A stretch of DNA of 64,000 nt from the NCBI RefSeq assembly GCF_043290135.1, contig NC_134705.1, positions 37,947,771 through 38,011,770 of the forward strand, read 5' to 3'. How positions within the stretch are numbered: position 1 is the first letter of the stretch; the number at the start of each line of letters is the position of its first letter. The notes under the pieces were generated by a model. That model did not search any database. It saw only the letters and a list, made by a program, of their open reading frames with translations, and was not told where the DNA came from. This DNA comes from Rhipicephalus microplus (Eukaryota > Arthropoda > Arachnida > Ixodida > Ixodidae). Below are positions 12,213 through 23,660 of this stretch, piece by piece. Made by a program: the position numbers and the translations under genes.

Positions 12213-14253
12213 ATCCCCCTACATATGGGTGCTCTCTTGATCCCTCCGATAGCTTGGGGTAAACAAAAATTTCTATGAGAGGGTAAAGCCGTTTGACAAA
12301 TTTGACTCGCTGGTTATTACATTAATAATTTTACTATCCCGTCACGTACATCGTAAAACACTTTCCACCAGACAGTCCTACATACCAACGGACGGGTATG
12401 TGCCGCTAGTATGCGGCCCATACCCACTCGTGTGCCACAGGTGATTGACAATTTATGTCTACACAGGAATGGTGAGAACAGACGAGGTAAATATAACGTA
12501 TGAACGTTAGTAAAATTTTTATATCGGCATTATTGACCCATAAATACAAATAATAAGTATCAGGACCCCAGCAGCTATTGAATCCAGTGTTTCTGTGTGG
12601 CAATTAAGTATTCTGCCGCAGATTCACGCCAGGTCTCGATACTGTTTCGGGAAAGGACACTACTCAGACTAACGTTGTGAAACGTCGGTGGCTGTCGGGA
12701 TGCTGACTATCTAACTTTAAGAAAAATATGTACGTACTCCTATGATACAGCTGTCACGATGGTTTAACGTGCTTTGTATTTAGGCGGCATCCGGTAATGT
12801 TGATTTACGTAGCACTGTCCGTAGCTACCATCCTTGCGATCACCAGCGCTTCGTATCAGCCATGAAGGAAGGAAAAAACTGAGGAAATGCCGTGAAGTCA
12901 CATTTTGTGAAGCCGCAAGTAGGGAAGAGTAGGAGTGCTCCTCCTCGCACTTGTGAGCACGCTCGTCTGGTTGCTAGGAGACGATATTGTGTCGCGCTGG
13001 CCATAGCGCAGAGACATCGCCAGCTGATCGAGCCGAAAGCGAGACATCTGATGACATCAGCTAAGAAACTGAGATGACCTCGCTATTACCCAGGCAATAT
13101 ACAGGAAATGGAGCAAAGTTTCATTAAGGGCAAGCGTTGCTATTGAGCTTTTTCAAATAAACTTCCAGTTTCGTGCTTCAAGCCTACTGAGCTGAATGCA
13201 AGAAAGAAACTGCGCATCTCGGCAGGGTAATCACTGTGGACCTTTTTTTTTTTCAGGTGAACCGGTAGGTTAAGGGTGCGCGACATAAATTAACAGTGCC
13301 ATTTGCATGAGAATTCCTCCATAGAAGCTTGTTGCACCTTCATATTATTCCTTGCATCTGTGCGTCATAACATTCGCACCATGGAATTTCATACAATCGC
13401 ACCAACGTGGCGGCACTTCTGTCAAGCTAAAGTGAGGCGGTGTGCTCGTTCGGGTACGACCGCTTCGAAGAAAGTTTTGGCCCATAGAAAGCTACCTCGC
13501 ACAAAACGCAATGGAATGTGAACAAGGCAAGCAGCTTCGCAAATAGCCTTCTTGTTTCAAACACAATTGGATTAGGTAGGTCTTTTCTACTCTTGACGAT
13601 GAAGCCTTCAGCGAGAGCACCAGGCGCATTTCCAATCGTTACCATCGCGCACGGAAACGACTCACCACTGTCTCTGACATCATAAGCCGCCAGAGGTGTC
13701 GTTCTGTTTTCATAAATGTATCTTTTCATCGCGGATGACTGCAGCAGAACGGTGTCAAAAGCAATCAGCGAAGCTGCGGCGGGAAGCCTCCTCGGGGATG
13801 CTGCCGTGGGCTTCGAAAACCCCTCGCGATGACACGCTGAATGCTGCGCACGTAACTGTGACGACATACACTCACTGTAGGATGAACTTCTCAAAACTTC
13901 GGTCCTCCGCGAACACAAAGATTTCATAAAAATGCATATTCACAGACAACAAGCCGATGAAAAGTTTGTTTTGCCGATGACGTGAGACGACGGGGCCATG
14001 ACGGGGCATCGACGGCGTGCCCACATTGCTGAGGCAACAATTGCGCAAAAGCACGTGACGTCCGCCACGCTTTTTTTTCTGCCGCTTGGATAGCAAGGGC
14101 CTCTCAATTTTCCTTCCCTCCATGGTATCAGCCATATTCGGAGCGAAATCTGTCTATAGGTGGCAGCACCATCTCCGCGGAAGTGTCGATAAGCGGTAGG
14201 CAGCGCGTATACAAATACGCGCAGTGGCGCTTCGTGGTGCGCGGTCTGATCTG

Positions 14254-14391
14254 ATTGTCGGCGAAGAAAATGCGTTGACTACAGTTTACTGTTGATATCT
14301 ACGCTCTTCTATACTGATCCAATTGTCGATGGATAAAATGCGTTGACTACAGTTTACTGTTGATATCTACGCTCCTCTATACTGAATCGGT
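14254..14391. repeat. 68-bp tandem duplication
   Basis: ATTGTCG at 14254 and again at 14322 each start a unit that shares the block AAAATGCGTTGACTACAG and then about 30 more identical bases. Two units only, with few differences, so the event is recent. Confidence 0.9.
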
Positions 14392-16502
14392 GGATGACGC
14401 CTACGCAACGTTAACATTTCCCGTGAGTAAGCACATTCTGCCTTTCATAGGAATGCTTGGCCTGTGTGACTCTCTTCACGCTTTTGCACTAAATCACGCC
14501 TTTGTTGTTTGTACGTGGTTAGCTTCTGTTCCGCCTGCAACGCACGGCTGTAGCGTGACTGAACTACTTATTTACTTCTTTCTCATCTGCATGCAGCAGC
14601 AACAACAACAAAGAGAAAGATCATAGCATGCCCGCACATCTCTGCGATGAGGTCAGTACCGCCGTTAGTACTTATATGCGTATGCATATTTTTTCTCATT
14701 ATGTTCGTCATGAAATGTTGGACAGTCGGTAAGTCTAGTCAGGAAAGCTTAGTGGCTGACAACGCTTCACGCTGCACTGCGTTTACGACGTGTACGCACG
14801 TTCTCTTTTATCAGTAGAAGTATAAACACTTTTTAAGCGTTCAGCAGAAAGCTTTCATCGATAGATAACGTGCATTACAGTAAGACAACAAAGGTCTGGT
14901 TATTTTATGGGATGAGTATGTTTTTTTTTCAGACAAAACATTGATCGCTGCATTTCTTCGATTAATAAAAATGCCACACAAACGATCAAGACTCTAAAAA
15001 AAGATGACATTTTGACTGAAATTATACACCGATAAAAGTAAAGCATGCTGTCTGAATTATTTTGATTGTCGGGGCTCTTTGAAGCGTTCATGAATCTAAT
15101 CACACAGTTGTGCATGGCAACTCTGTACAGTGTAAGTATCAAAGTGCCACAGTTTATGCGATATCAATATTTATATGTCGTGGTTCCGCGGCCAGATAAA
15201 CACAACCAATACTCCTCGCATAATCAATAAACTACCGTGTCGTAGCTGTACACCTACAAACAGTGCGCAACGGCATGGCCTAGAACCTCGTTTATGTTTT
15301 ACAACCGAGTCGCTAAAACGCTGCATTCATACACCAAGTTTTCGCTGCATTCATACACCAAGGGCATTGTGGATGTGCTTGAAACAGAAAGCGGCCCCCA
15401 ATCTGAAATTGTTTTGGTCAATAGAGAATGTGACGACAATAAACAGCACTTTGGAAAGCTGTACTCGCCTATCTTATTACAATGCATCGGCAGCCGAGGA
15501 AGAACAAACACTTTCGTACATCGTTTCAGGCATAGGTAAAAGCAGTTATATTGGCGCTGATATAACCGGACAAACCACCCTTTGAGAACGCGCATGACGT
15601 ACGTAGAGTTTACTGGAAATTCTGAGTGGCGTGAATGGCTTGCTGTGCGCGGGCCTTTCAGCGTAGAAAGGTGCGGTGGCGCTGGCGTCGACCATTCTTC
15701 CCGGGCGGACGGCTGTCAGGTGCTTCGTGTACGTGTTGGTACCTCTCCGTCTATTTCCGTCGCGCCGATAGTGCGAACACTCCTTTTCTTCGTCCCTGTT
15801 ATACCTCCTCCTTTTTAAAGAAGATAGTCCTTCTTGAGAAACTTCAACGTACAAAAAAAATTTTGGTCTGTCTGTCCAACCTTTGCGATACCCAAATGGT
15901 CGACACAGAGCCCACCAATATTGCTCAAGATAATGCGTTCATACTTGTGCAATTGTCAATTAAAATGCAATTACTGCGCATATCTGAGGCACCATAACAG
16001 CACGTCAGTACTCTGTATGTGTGTCTTTTTATTAGAAAAGGCATACATAGTAATTATAAGGAACGTAGTGCTTATCACGCTGCGCTTACGATGCAACGCT
16101 TGCACGGAAAGGCAAGTGTTTCCAACGCTTCGCTAAACGACACGGTGCTGGCACCTACCCGTCGCCTCGCGTTCTACTCCTTATCACCTCCGAGACGGGC
16201 ACGCACGCCGCGTGCTTGGTTTTCCAAGATAACTGCCAGATAGCGCTCATGTCTCACGTGTGACATCACTTGATGCGCTTGTTCGCCGCCGCTGCTCGCT
16301 CGAGGCACTTTAACGCATCGTCTTCAGAATACCATTCGCCAATTTTTTTGCACAGAGCATCAAAGAAACGTTTTGTTCACTCTCTCTAGACGCAAGACTA
16401 TCGTCTTTCGCCGACATTTGCAGTATAACATGCAGATACGGGGCCAACCTTTACATGAACAAGTCTGAGCATAGATTTTTTTATATTATTATCATATTGT
16501 TA

Positions 16503-16575
16503 CCGCATATGCAGTTTAGGTATGTGCATCTGTGTAGCGGAGAACAGGGTTGTGCGAGACGAAGAGAACGTTCGG
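16503..16575 (+). mobile_element. Ty3/Gypsy 5' LTR, first part
   Basis: About 73 bases nearly identical to 23661-23737, which follows the Gypsy integrase tail and is therefore 3' LTR. The shared run includes TTTAGGTATGTGCATCTGTG and GAGACGAAGAG. Here the match stops at GTTCGGTTG, where I-clade LINE sequence begins. The remainder of this LTR seems to resume near 21309. Confidence 0.65.
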
Positions 16576-16585
16576 TTGAAGTCGT

Positions 16586-17230
16586 GTGCCCCCTTCGACA
16601 GAGTGTGAAATTTTAGCAATAGATATATCTATCTCTGGTTGTACATCATTTTCAATAATAAATGCGTATTCCCCCACAGGTGTAGTGAATACTAGCTTAT
16701 TAGATTCTGCAGTAGCCGCGTGTGAAAAGAATATAATAATCGCAGGAGATTTCAATTCACACCACATAACATGGGGTTATAGATCCGATGCCAGTGGAAA
16801 ACGGTTATTAGAATGGGCTAGTCTCAATGGCGTTCAGTGTGTGAATTCCAGATCCCCTACTTATATATCTGGCCTATCACGTTCTGCAATAGACCTGACT
16901 TTTTCTAGCTCAGGTTGTATCATTTCGTCCTGGTCCACCATCACAGCAGCCACAAATTGTGATCACCTTCCAATATTCTTTGAAATAATATGCCCACTTA
17001 TTTTGACAAATAAATATGTCCAAAATTATGTTACTTACACCAAATTCAAAGATATATTAGAATTAGGCTCAAATGAACAGGCATGTCAAAGCGAGCAGGC
17101 AAAAGCCTTTAATTCATGTCAGCTATTAGGTGCCACTATGAATAAATCTAAATTCAGTAAACAGTCAACTAGCAGTACTACTCATTCACCATGGTGGAAC
17201 ACTGACTGCGATCGCGATTATAGGCGATGA
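16586..17230 (+). pseudogene. I-clade LINE endonuclease (APE type), partial
   Basis: About 214 open codons of an apurinic-type endonuclease, which in the family nicks target DNA to prime reverse transcription. Visible motifs: INAYSP near the start, AGDFNSHHITWG in the middle, SAIDLTFSS and NCDHLPIFFEI near the end, where Asp-His is the catalytic pair. A PWWNTDCD block follows, as is usual between endonuclease and RT in I elements. The N-terminal strands with the first Asn and Glu are missing, so it cannot be active. The frame ends in TGA at 17228-17230, inside what was continuous coding. Confidence 0.8.
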
Positions 17231-17559
17231 AAGGCAGCTTGGAAGAAACTAATTTACAACCAGTGTCCATGTAACTGGAAAGACTATAAGTATGCTGCTG
17301 CTATATTCAGACAAACGGTTGAGAAAGCAAAAGAAGAGTACAACTCTGGACATTACAGTTATATGTTGGAGACAAAAAATTAGAAAGCCTTTTTTAGATT
17401 TTTACCATACAGAAAGATTGTTCTGACACCAATAAATCTAGAATCGATTTGTTTAGCACCTGGCAGAATTGTCACAGTCATGGGAAACGATCGGAAAAGG
17501 CTTAGAAGATCGCTTTACATCGGTACTACTCCCCCTCTTTGCCGGACTGAGAAAAAGCT

Positions 17560-19089
17560 CATGAATACAATGCAACAACACTAGAAGAAATATCAGAGGT
17601 AGTACAATCACTACCAGCTTCATATCCAGGTCCTCATAACATAACAACAGTGATGATAAAAATTATGTTTGATTTGTCTCCCAGCGATCTCATTAACTTT
17701 ATCAATGTTTCTATAGAAAATGCCTGGGTGCATCCTGACTGGAAAGTTGCTAAAGTAACACCACTACTTTAAAAAAAACAGGGAGTTGGTTATGCTATAG
17801 ACAACATTAGGCCCATTTCTCTCACTTCTATTCTTGTTAAGCTAATAGAACGGGTTCTATATCGACATCCTAAAAAAATGAATAGAGCAAAATAATGTAT
17901 TGAGTAAATCTCACAATGGATTTAGACCTGGCTGCTCTATATGGTGTGCGCATGTGGACCTGGAAGTTAGAATTATACTTGCTCGGCACAGAAAGCAATA
18001 CGTCACTCTAGTGACTTTAGATATTGCTAAGGCGTACGACAGTGTGGAGCACGCCATCTTGATTAGTAGACTTCAAAGTGTTAACGTTCCCAAGTATATA
18101 ATTTCTTGGATTCAAAATTTTTAAATGAACCTACATTTTATTGTTCGCAGAATGAGCTATCTTCACAACTTTACAAACAGACAGGGGGACTTCCACAGGA
18201 ATCCGTTCTTGCACCCATTTTATTAAATATATTATTAAGCTCTATCCCTACACACGATAAAGTGCAAGTATATCTATACGCAGATGATATAGCCTTCTTT
18301 TCCGCTTCAAATGACATACACTCGTTGTGCAACAATTTACAATCATATTTAAATGCTAATACAATATGGATTAGTGACCTTCGCATGTCCCTTAATGTTA
18401 AGAAAAGTGCTCTTCTTACATTTTCATTGAGTTCTCCTGTCAGAATAGCATAGACGTACGGACAGGACTTCATTTCACAGGTAGACTCATCAAAATATTT
18501 GGGTATAACATACACTTTGAATCTTCATTGGTGTTCACACATTAAGTATATTGCATCTAAGGGATTACGTGCCATAGGGTTGCTCAAGCGCATCAGCAAT
18601 GGTCGAATTGTAATGCGTAGAAGAGCTTTGTTGATGACATATTGCATGTATGTCCACCCAATATTAGAGTTTGGATGTGTGTTGTTCTTTGGGGGACACA
18701 CTTATAAATTATGTCCGCTTCTTTCTACCGAGCGTGAGGTATTGCGCCTACGTTTAGGCATCTTTAAGTTGGTCGCTACTAATGTTCTTTATCATGAAGG
18801 ACATTTGCCCTCTCTACAAATCAGGTTTCGCATGCTGACTGTTCAAACATTTATGAACATTCACGCCTCCCCACAGAGACGCTCCCAATGTGTATTTACA
18901 AGAGAGCCTTCCATACTTTTTGATTGTGAGTGGTCTCGGCTACGTCGACCTAAAATAGCTTATGTCCAAGAACTCTTACACCCATTAGGGGTAAAAATCC
19001 TTGATATGAGTTTCTCACAGGTACGGAATCCTACGGTCAGAATAGAGTTTGACAATATATTTCCTAAAAATGCTAACTTTTGCCGATAA
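17560..19089 (+). pseudogene. I-clade LINE reverse transcriptase, broken
   Basis: RT fragments in shifting frames. NIRPISLTSILVKLIER is fingers/palm motif 2. VTLDIAKAYDSVEH (about 18015-18055) holds the first catalytic Asp. GGLPQESVLAP replaces the usual GxPQGSxLxP with a Gly to Glu change. LYADDIAFF (18276-18302) keeps the catalytic Asp pair. Stops or shifts occur at about 17770, 17895, 18122 and 18453. The segment 18499-19089 is the thumb/connection region. It was once one long ORF2. Confidence 0.8.
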
Positions 19090-19120
19090 AATATTTGAAT
19101 GCGTCGCTCTAACACCCTCT

Positions 19121-19735
19121 CAATAGCCTACAGATATGTGCAGTTATAGCCACAGATGCTTCCGTGAATGCCGAGAAAGCAAGAGTGGGCATCTACTCAA
19201 CAGCATTAGATTGGTGTTATTCACTGCGACCGCCCGATTTTACGCCAGTATTCCAGGCAGAATTAATGGTAGTGATTCTGGCCATACACAAGCTACCAAA
19301 ATATATCTATTCGGCTGTTATACTAGCTGATTCTTTGTCAGTTTGCACTGCTCTAACAGCAACAAAAACATCGCCTTGTTTATTACAGTTCCATACGTAT
19401 ATACCTTGTCACGTTCGTGTTATCCGGTTGGTTTGGGTGCCAGGTTACATTGGACTAATATAAATGAAGCAGCGGACACACTGGTGGCAGAATCAATTCA
19501 GGGCCCCATCCTGAATATTCTAAGACCCTGTTGCTTATATACAAACACGCGATTTCGGATTTTCTGTATACGCCAGGAACACACAAACTCTTCTGCTCTA
19601 AATGGCGCAGATTTTCAGCACTTTAAGTTTCAGTGGTACAGTGCTTGGTGTGCAACAAGACAATTCGAAGTGACATTCCCTAAATTGCGATGCAGGATTC
19701 CACCTTTAATCTGTTGGATGTAGACATCATGGGTA
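19121..19735 (+). pseudogene. I-clade LINE RNase H domain, broken
   Basis: RNase H degrades the RNA strand of the cDNA hybrid. IATDAS gives the first Asp, FQAELM the Glu and LADSLSVCTAL the second Asp. The last block reads WVPGYIG before a frameshift and NEAADTLV after it. The usual His of the GHxG motif is Tyr here. Sequence after the shift continues toward the C-terminus until about 19735, where homology is interrupted. Confidence 0.75.
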
Positions 19736-20110
19736 CTTCACCCCGGCAGTGTGATTGTGGACAATAGACACACAACTAAGCATTTCTGAACGACTCATAA
19801 CAGAGATACATTTTCCGAAAGCATGCCATCGAAAAATCCGGAACGCTGTCCAAGTCCATCCTAAAGCGAATGTGTTAGCTAACTAGTCCAGCTCATTATT
19901 GGTAACCGATCAAGAATATGTCAAACATTGATCAGAAATTGTGCGCAGAAATTTCTTCAAACTGGCGACAGTTTGGGTGTAGATTCTCAGTGAAACTCGT
20001 GGTATTGAAGTGCCTCTATACTAAACTTTATACACGTCGTTAGTACAGTTATTTCGCACTGCGCCCGTCCTGTCCTCTCGTTTTTGTCTCTTTTTGTCTC
20101 TTTTTTATAC
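19736..20110. other. Unidentified insert in the LINE C-terminus
   Basis: About 370 bases separate the CRIPPLI block (ends about 19720) from the CCHC-like knuckle region (starts about 20112) of what should be continuous protein. All frames are closed. It holds T-rich repeats (TTTTTGTCTC twice, 20080-20103). It could be a small insertion or badly decayed coding sequence. Confidence 0.4.
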
Positions 20111-20364
20111 AGACCTGGTTTTGTTCCTTCCCCTCATTGTCACTATTGTACACAAACAGAAACTATAGAGCACTTTTTCACAGAATGCCGCAGGTATCCA
20201 AATTTAACGAAAAAATTTTAATACCAGCTTTCCCAAAACACGGGCTTGAGCTGTCGGAAACGGTATTACTCTCCCTAGGAGCTTCGGAACTAGGTCATTG
20301 CAACAGGGACATATATGAAGCCATATATAACTGTATAAAAGAATCAAACCGGCTACCATTCTAA
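20110..20364 (+). pseudogene. I-clade LINE C-terminal zinc knuckle, fragment
   Basis: CHYCTQTETIEHFFTEC gives C-x2-C-x8-H-x4-C, the nucleic-acid-binding knuckle at the C-terminus of I elements. It is followed by LLSLGASELGHCN and a stop at 20362-20364. Then comes a 3' UTR with ATCCCCCGTGGTGGGTTGAG and a CCAACC tail to 20514. Confidence 0.75.
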
Positions 20365-20514
20365 TCTCATAAGCACATACTCATTACTTAATTTTGTCTT
20401 TAGTCTATTTCATATATTTTACTGTATTTTATTTATTTTGTATACCACTGCCGCCCGATTCATGGCTGATCCCCCGTGGTGGGTTGAGCCATTCATCTTG
20501 GGACCAACCAACCA

Positions 20515-20905
20515 ACCAAGCAACCCCTTTGAAAATATATTCACACAGGGCTGGTCTGGGAATATCTCCCATATGCAGCTTTTGTACAGATCTGGAATCA
20601 ATAAACCATTATTTTTTGTCCCGCCGCCGTTACAGTCTGCTAAGAAAACGTCTCCTTGTCATCCCATTTGCTATCCTTGGGCTGCCCTTCACCATTGAGA
20701 GTATACTCTCCTTTGGTGCTTCGGCTCTGGGCTACAGCCACAGGAGTGCCTTTAATGTCGTTTGCAGTTATCTTCGTGAGACAAAATAAATGCGCCTGTA
20801 AATTTCAATTTGCATATCTGTTATTATAATAATAGTAGGCAAATTCTAAACATCAATTTTAAACGTGTTCAAAATTATTTCAATTTTAATTATAGATATA
20901 TATTG
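20515..20905 (+). mobile_element. Second I-clade LINE 3' fragment
   Basis: A different I-like C-terminus lies directly after the tail of the first: CSFCTDLESINHYFLS, a knuckle whose last Cys is Ser, then LSFGASALGYSHRSAFN, stopping at 20787-20789. Amino-acid similarity to 20140-20364 is clear but the DNA differs, so this is a related family member, 5'-truncated. Confidence 0.65.
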
Positions 20906-21057
20906 TTCTGTCTGGTTGAAGTGGCAAAAAATGCACGTGTGGTTATTCTTCTGTTAGGATTGGGTATCATTCGAAAGGCATTGAATTTAATATCCTCAAT
21001 TTTTGGCCAATCTCCCTGAGTGGGCAAGAGCCATAGTGGAGACATCATCATCATCGT

Positions 21058-21296
21058 TGATTGATTTGTGGGGTTTAACGTCCCAAAACCACCATATGAT
21101 TATGAGAGACGCCGTAGTGGAGGGCTCCGGAAATTTTGACCACCTGGGGTTCTTTAACGTGCGCCCAAATCTGAGCCCACGGGCCTACAACATTTCCGCC
21201 TCCATCGGAAATGCAGCCGCCGCAGCCGGGATTTGAACCCGCGACCTGCGGTTCAGCAGCCGAGTACCTTAGCCACTAGACCACCGTAGCGGGGCT
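21058..21296 (-). mobile_element. tRNA-derived SINE, full length
   Basis: Minus-strand copy. The Pol III boxes, read on the minus strand, are TAGTGGCTAAGG (A) and GGTTCAAATCCCGG (B). The tail end has TTGATTGATTTGTGGGG on the plus strand. The target repeat CATCATCATCGT lies at about 21046-21057 and 21297-21308, although the site is itself a CAT repeat. Confidence 0.85.
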
Positions 21297-21308
21297 CATC
21301 ATCATCGT

Positions 21309-21385
21309 CAAGAGATCTCTTGTGCGCGTTCATTGTATACCCTACAGTCGAACGTCGCCTTTTAAAAAACCCATCTCGTGAACGT
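21309..21385 (+). mobile_element. Ty3/Gypsy 5' LTR, second part, and leader
   Basis: CAAGAGATCTCTTG then TTCATTGTATACC aligns with CAAGAGGTTTCTGG then TTCATTGTATACC at 23742-23771 in the 3' LTR. Similarity fades after CGTCGCC. GTGGTGGAGGTGTGGGG at 21392 could be the primer-binding site area, but no specific tRNA match is claimed. Confidence 0.55.
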
Positions 21386-21496
21386 AACAGAGTGGTGGAG
21401 GTGTGGGGTACAGCATGTCGGTGAACCACGGAGCCACAGCTGTTTGAAAGTCGCCAAAGCTGTCGTCTTGCGTGCGTGTTACCGACAACAACCGTC

Positions 21497-22008
21497 ATGG
21501 CCGAGAGCGATGGTCACGGCTGCTCAACCACGCAAAGGTCAGTGCCGGCTGCACCTCGGTATCACAATAAGGAACCCCGCCCGTTCGCGGGAAGAGCAGG
21601 AGAAGATGTGGATGCGTGGCTGGCACATTACAAAAGGGTGAGCCGGTACAACCTATGGGATCCCACCGACAAACTGGGAAATTTCCAGCCCACATTGGGG
21701 TGGTTTTCTCACGAAAACCACCCTGATGTGGGACGAAAACCACGTAGATTTCTTAACAACGTGGGATCGTTTTGCTCAAGAACTCGAAAAAATGCTTCGG
21801 TGACTCTGATTCGAAAAACAAAAGCGCAGAGCGCACGTGGGCTCAAAAAGCTCAGACACCTGAAGAAATGTGTACCACCTTCATAGAGGAGGTTCTGATG
21901 CTCTGCAAGATCACAGACCCATATATGTCTGAAGAGGACATGGTTGGACATCTTCTGAAGGGTATAGCAGAGGACATCTACAATTTTTGTTACGCAGGTA
22001 AGACCTGA
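21497..22008 (+). pseudogene. Ty3/Gypsy Gag, frameshifted
   Basis: Begins ATG GCC GAG at 21497 and shows RPFAGRAGEDVDAWLAHY, a typical retrotransposon Gag block that builds the cytoplasmic particle. The frame breaks at about 21686 where a 20-base inverted duplication sits (21689-21708 against 21713-21732). Gag resumes in another frame at about 21770-22008 with KAQTPEEMCTTFIEEVLML, SEEDMVGHLLKGI and EDIYNFC. It cannot make intact Gag. Confidence 0.8.
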
Positions 22009-22740
22009 CTTCTGTCTCCACCGTCGAACGTCACTGCCGTACTTTCGAGAGGCAGAACACCCGTCGTATTGCCCCGAAATTCGATAGGCTGGCAACTGTG
22101 ACAACGGTCGCCAGCGTCGACGTGAGCCCGCCCACCGACCTTACTTACTATTCGGGCAATAGTACGTGAACAGCTGCACTGACAAGGTGGTTGGGTTGAC
22201 GAAACCATTCCACATCTGTCTACACGTCCACCCTACTACACGTCAGTGCCATTATCTCCTTTGCAACCATCGGTATGTGGGACAGACATCAGCGAAACTA
22301 GAACTCCGTGGCCACGTCGTGATTCATTTACGGCCGACCAGCGATATGTCCAACACCTTCGTCAAGGCTGCGTCATACAGAGGTGGGCAGCCCCCGCTCA
22401 GCAAATTTGTCACCGACCCTTCACAGCTGAGCCGTCTCATATTTGGTTCGGCGAGCGTCCTCTGCCAGCCTACTACAACTGTGGCTTCGAAGGCCCCATT
22501 GCCACGTATCGCAACTACCGGCAGCCGCCAAGGTACTACCGATCACCGAGATATAACCGTTCTGGCGTCACACGAGCATCGACATTCTCGGGAAGCACGT
22601 ATTACGAGATCCCAGGACCGCTACGAAACCAATCTCTGGCCTTTGACCGAAGTGTGACACCACCGCCTGCCCCTCGTGGCAACGGATTACCGTCTCCTCG
22701 GTGCCGCCACTGCTCGCCTCCTACGGGAAACTAGTCGGCG
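22009..22740 (+). pseudogene. Ty3/Gypsy nucleocapsid region, degenerate
   Basis: Linker and former zinc knuckle of Gag. IAPKFDRLATVTTVASVDV is readable at about 22070-22125. YYNCGFEGPIATYR near 22470-22510 is a CCHC knuckle that kept one Cys and lost the others and the His. Multiple stops and shifts. Confidence 0.6.
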
Positions 22741-22746
22741 TGGCCG

Positions 22747-23226
22747 TTGGAGGTGAGGTCACCGGACAGTTTTGTTTTCACCCGCCTCCTTGGACGAAAA
22801 GTTACGTTTCGTTCGAACTGTTCTGATACGTTTCGTGGAGTGAGTGGAGGCGTGTTACAACCTGTTGGTGTCTGCACTGTGAGTGTTAGTTTGGCTTGCA
22901 AGAAACTTGTTGCAGAGTTTGCTTGTCTCCCTCATACTACGCATGACGTCATTCTGGGTCTCGATTTCTTGAAGCTATCAGGTGCCACTGTCGACTGCAG
23001 CACAGGACAAATTACTGTAAATTCCGATATCCCAGTTGCGTTTATGGAAAACTCGCCAAGTCAGAAAAGTGCTCTTTGCGTGTTCGTGGACACAACTGTG
23101 CCATCATTGTCTGCGAAATATGTCCCTGTTGTTTGTTCATCCACAAGCGAGAAAGCATTTGAAGAAACCGTGGAGTCTGTGCATCTCAGTTGCACAAAGA
23201 AGGCAGTTCTAATACCCTATGCTTGA
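22747..23226 (+). pseudogene. Ty3/Gypsy aspartic protease, C-terminal part
   Basis: THDVILGLDFLKLSGATVDCSTGQI is the flap-to-C-terminal part of a retropepsin, which matures the polyprotein. The upstream DTG/DSG active-site motif is not visible: sequence at about 22735-22760 seems to jump past it. The frame ends TGA at 23224-23226. No RT or RNase H follows. Confidence 0.7.
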
Positions 23227-23389
23227 CCACCTCGTCATACCCTCAGTACCATCTTTCCGTGTTTTTGTACCACCATGATCCCTGCATATCCGGCATCATC
23301 TGTCGGGTATAAGAAGCGACATGCCTTGCTTATTCACGCACTCATGCTTCTCAAAGATGCTCGAAGGCACATTTTGACCACCGACGCCA

Positions 23390-23640
23390 ACACGTGACGT
23401 ACTGTCCCGGTAACTTTGTGTTGCTGTGGACACCAACTAGAAAACGTGCTTGAGCAAGAAACTGCTAGCGCACTATGCGGGACCTTACCTTGTTATCGAC
23501 CATCTCAGTGATTTAGTTAACCGCATAGCACGTCTCTATACGAATGGCCGACGGTCTTCAAAAACTGAACTTGCCCAAGTTGTACGTTTGAAGCGCTTTA
23601 TTCCTCGAGAGACTGTTTGACTCACCCAGTGGGCTTCGTC
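23390..23640 (+). pseudogene. Ty3/Gypsy integrase C-terminal tail
   Basis: In one frame with one stop: VTYCPGNFVLLWTPTRKR, then LAHYAGPYLVIDHLSD, then LAQVVRLKRFIPRE. This is the SH3-like tail of Ty3/Gypsy integrases. Its nearness to the protease piece means an internal deletion removed RT, RNase H and the integrase core (about 3 kb expected). Confidence 0.7.
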
Positions 23641-23660
23641 TGCGCAAAGGGAAATTTTAC

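Larger units (their letters stand above)
11803..16502. other. Spacer without recognised gene
   Basis: About 4.7 kb of mixed sequence. A (TATC)n microsatellite is at 12179-12212, and a 68-bp tandem duplication at 14254-14391. The region near 15600-16350 is more GC-rich than its surroundings. A 166-codon minus-strand frame at 13427-13927 has no recognised domain and lacks convincing coding features. No RT, transposase or RNA gene was seen. Confidence 0.5.
16577..20514 (+). mobile_element. I-clade LINE with RNase H, decayed
   Basis: In order: an endonuclease without its N-terminus, RT, connection region, RNase H and a C-terminal CCHC-like knuckle, then a 3' UTR ending in CCAACCAACCAACC. This domain order, especially RNase H after RT, is diagnostic of the I group. 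It is truncated at the 5' end (no ORF1 seen) and broken by several frameshifts, stops and an insertion of about 370 bases. A possible short target duplication GGTTGAAG is at 16572-16579 and 20914-20921. It appears nested in a Gypsy LTR. Confidence 0.8.

Noticed and set aside
13427..13927. 166-codon minus-strand frame
   Set aside because: No recognised domain, irregular composition and overlapping frames on the other strand. Could be repeat-derived but not supportable as a gene.
20394..20789. Single 131-codon protein
   Set aside because: The first half is the 3' UTR and tail of one LINE and the second half is the C-terminus of another; the continuous frame is accidental.
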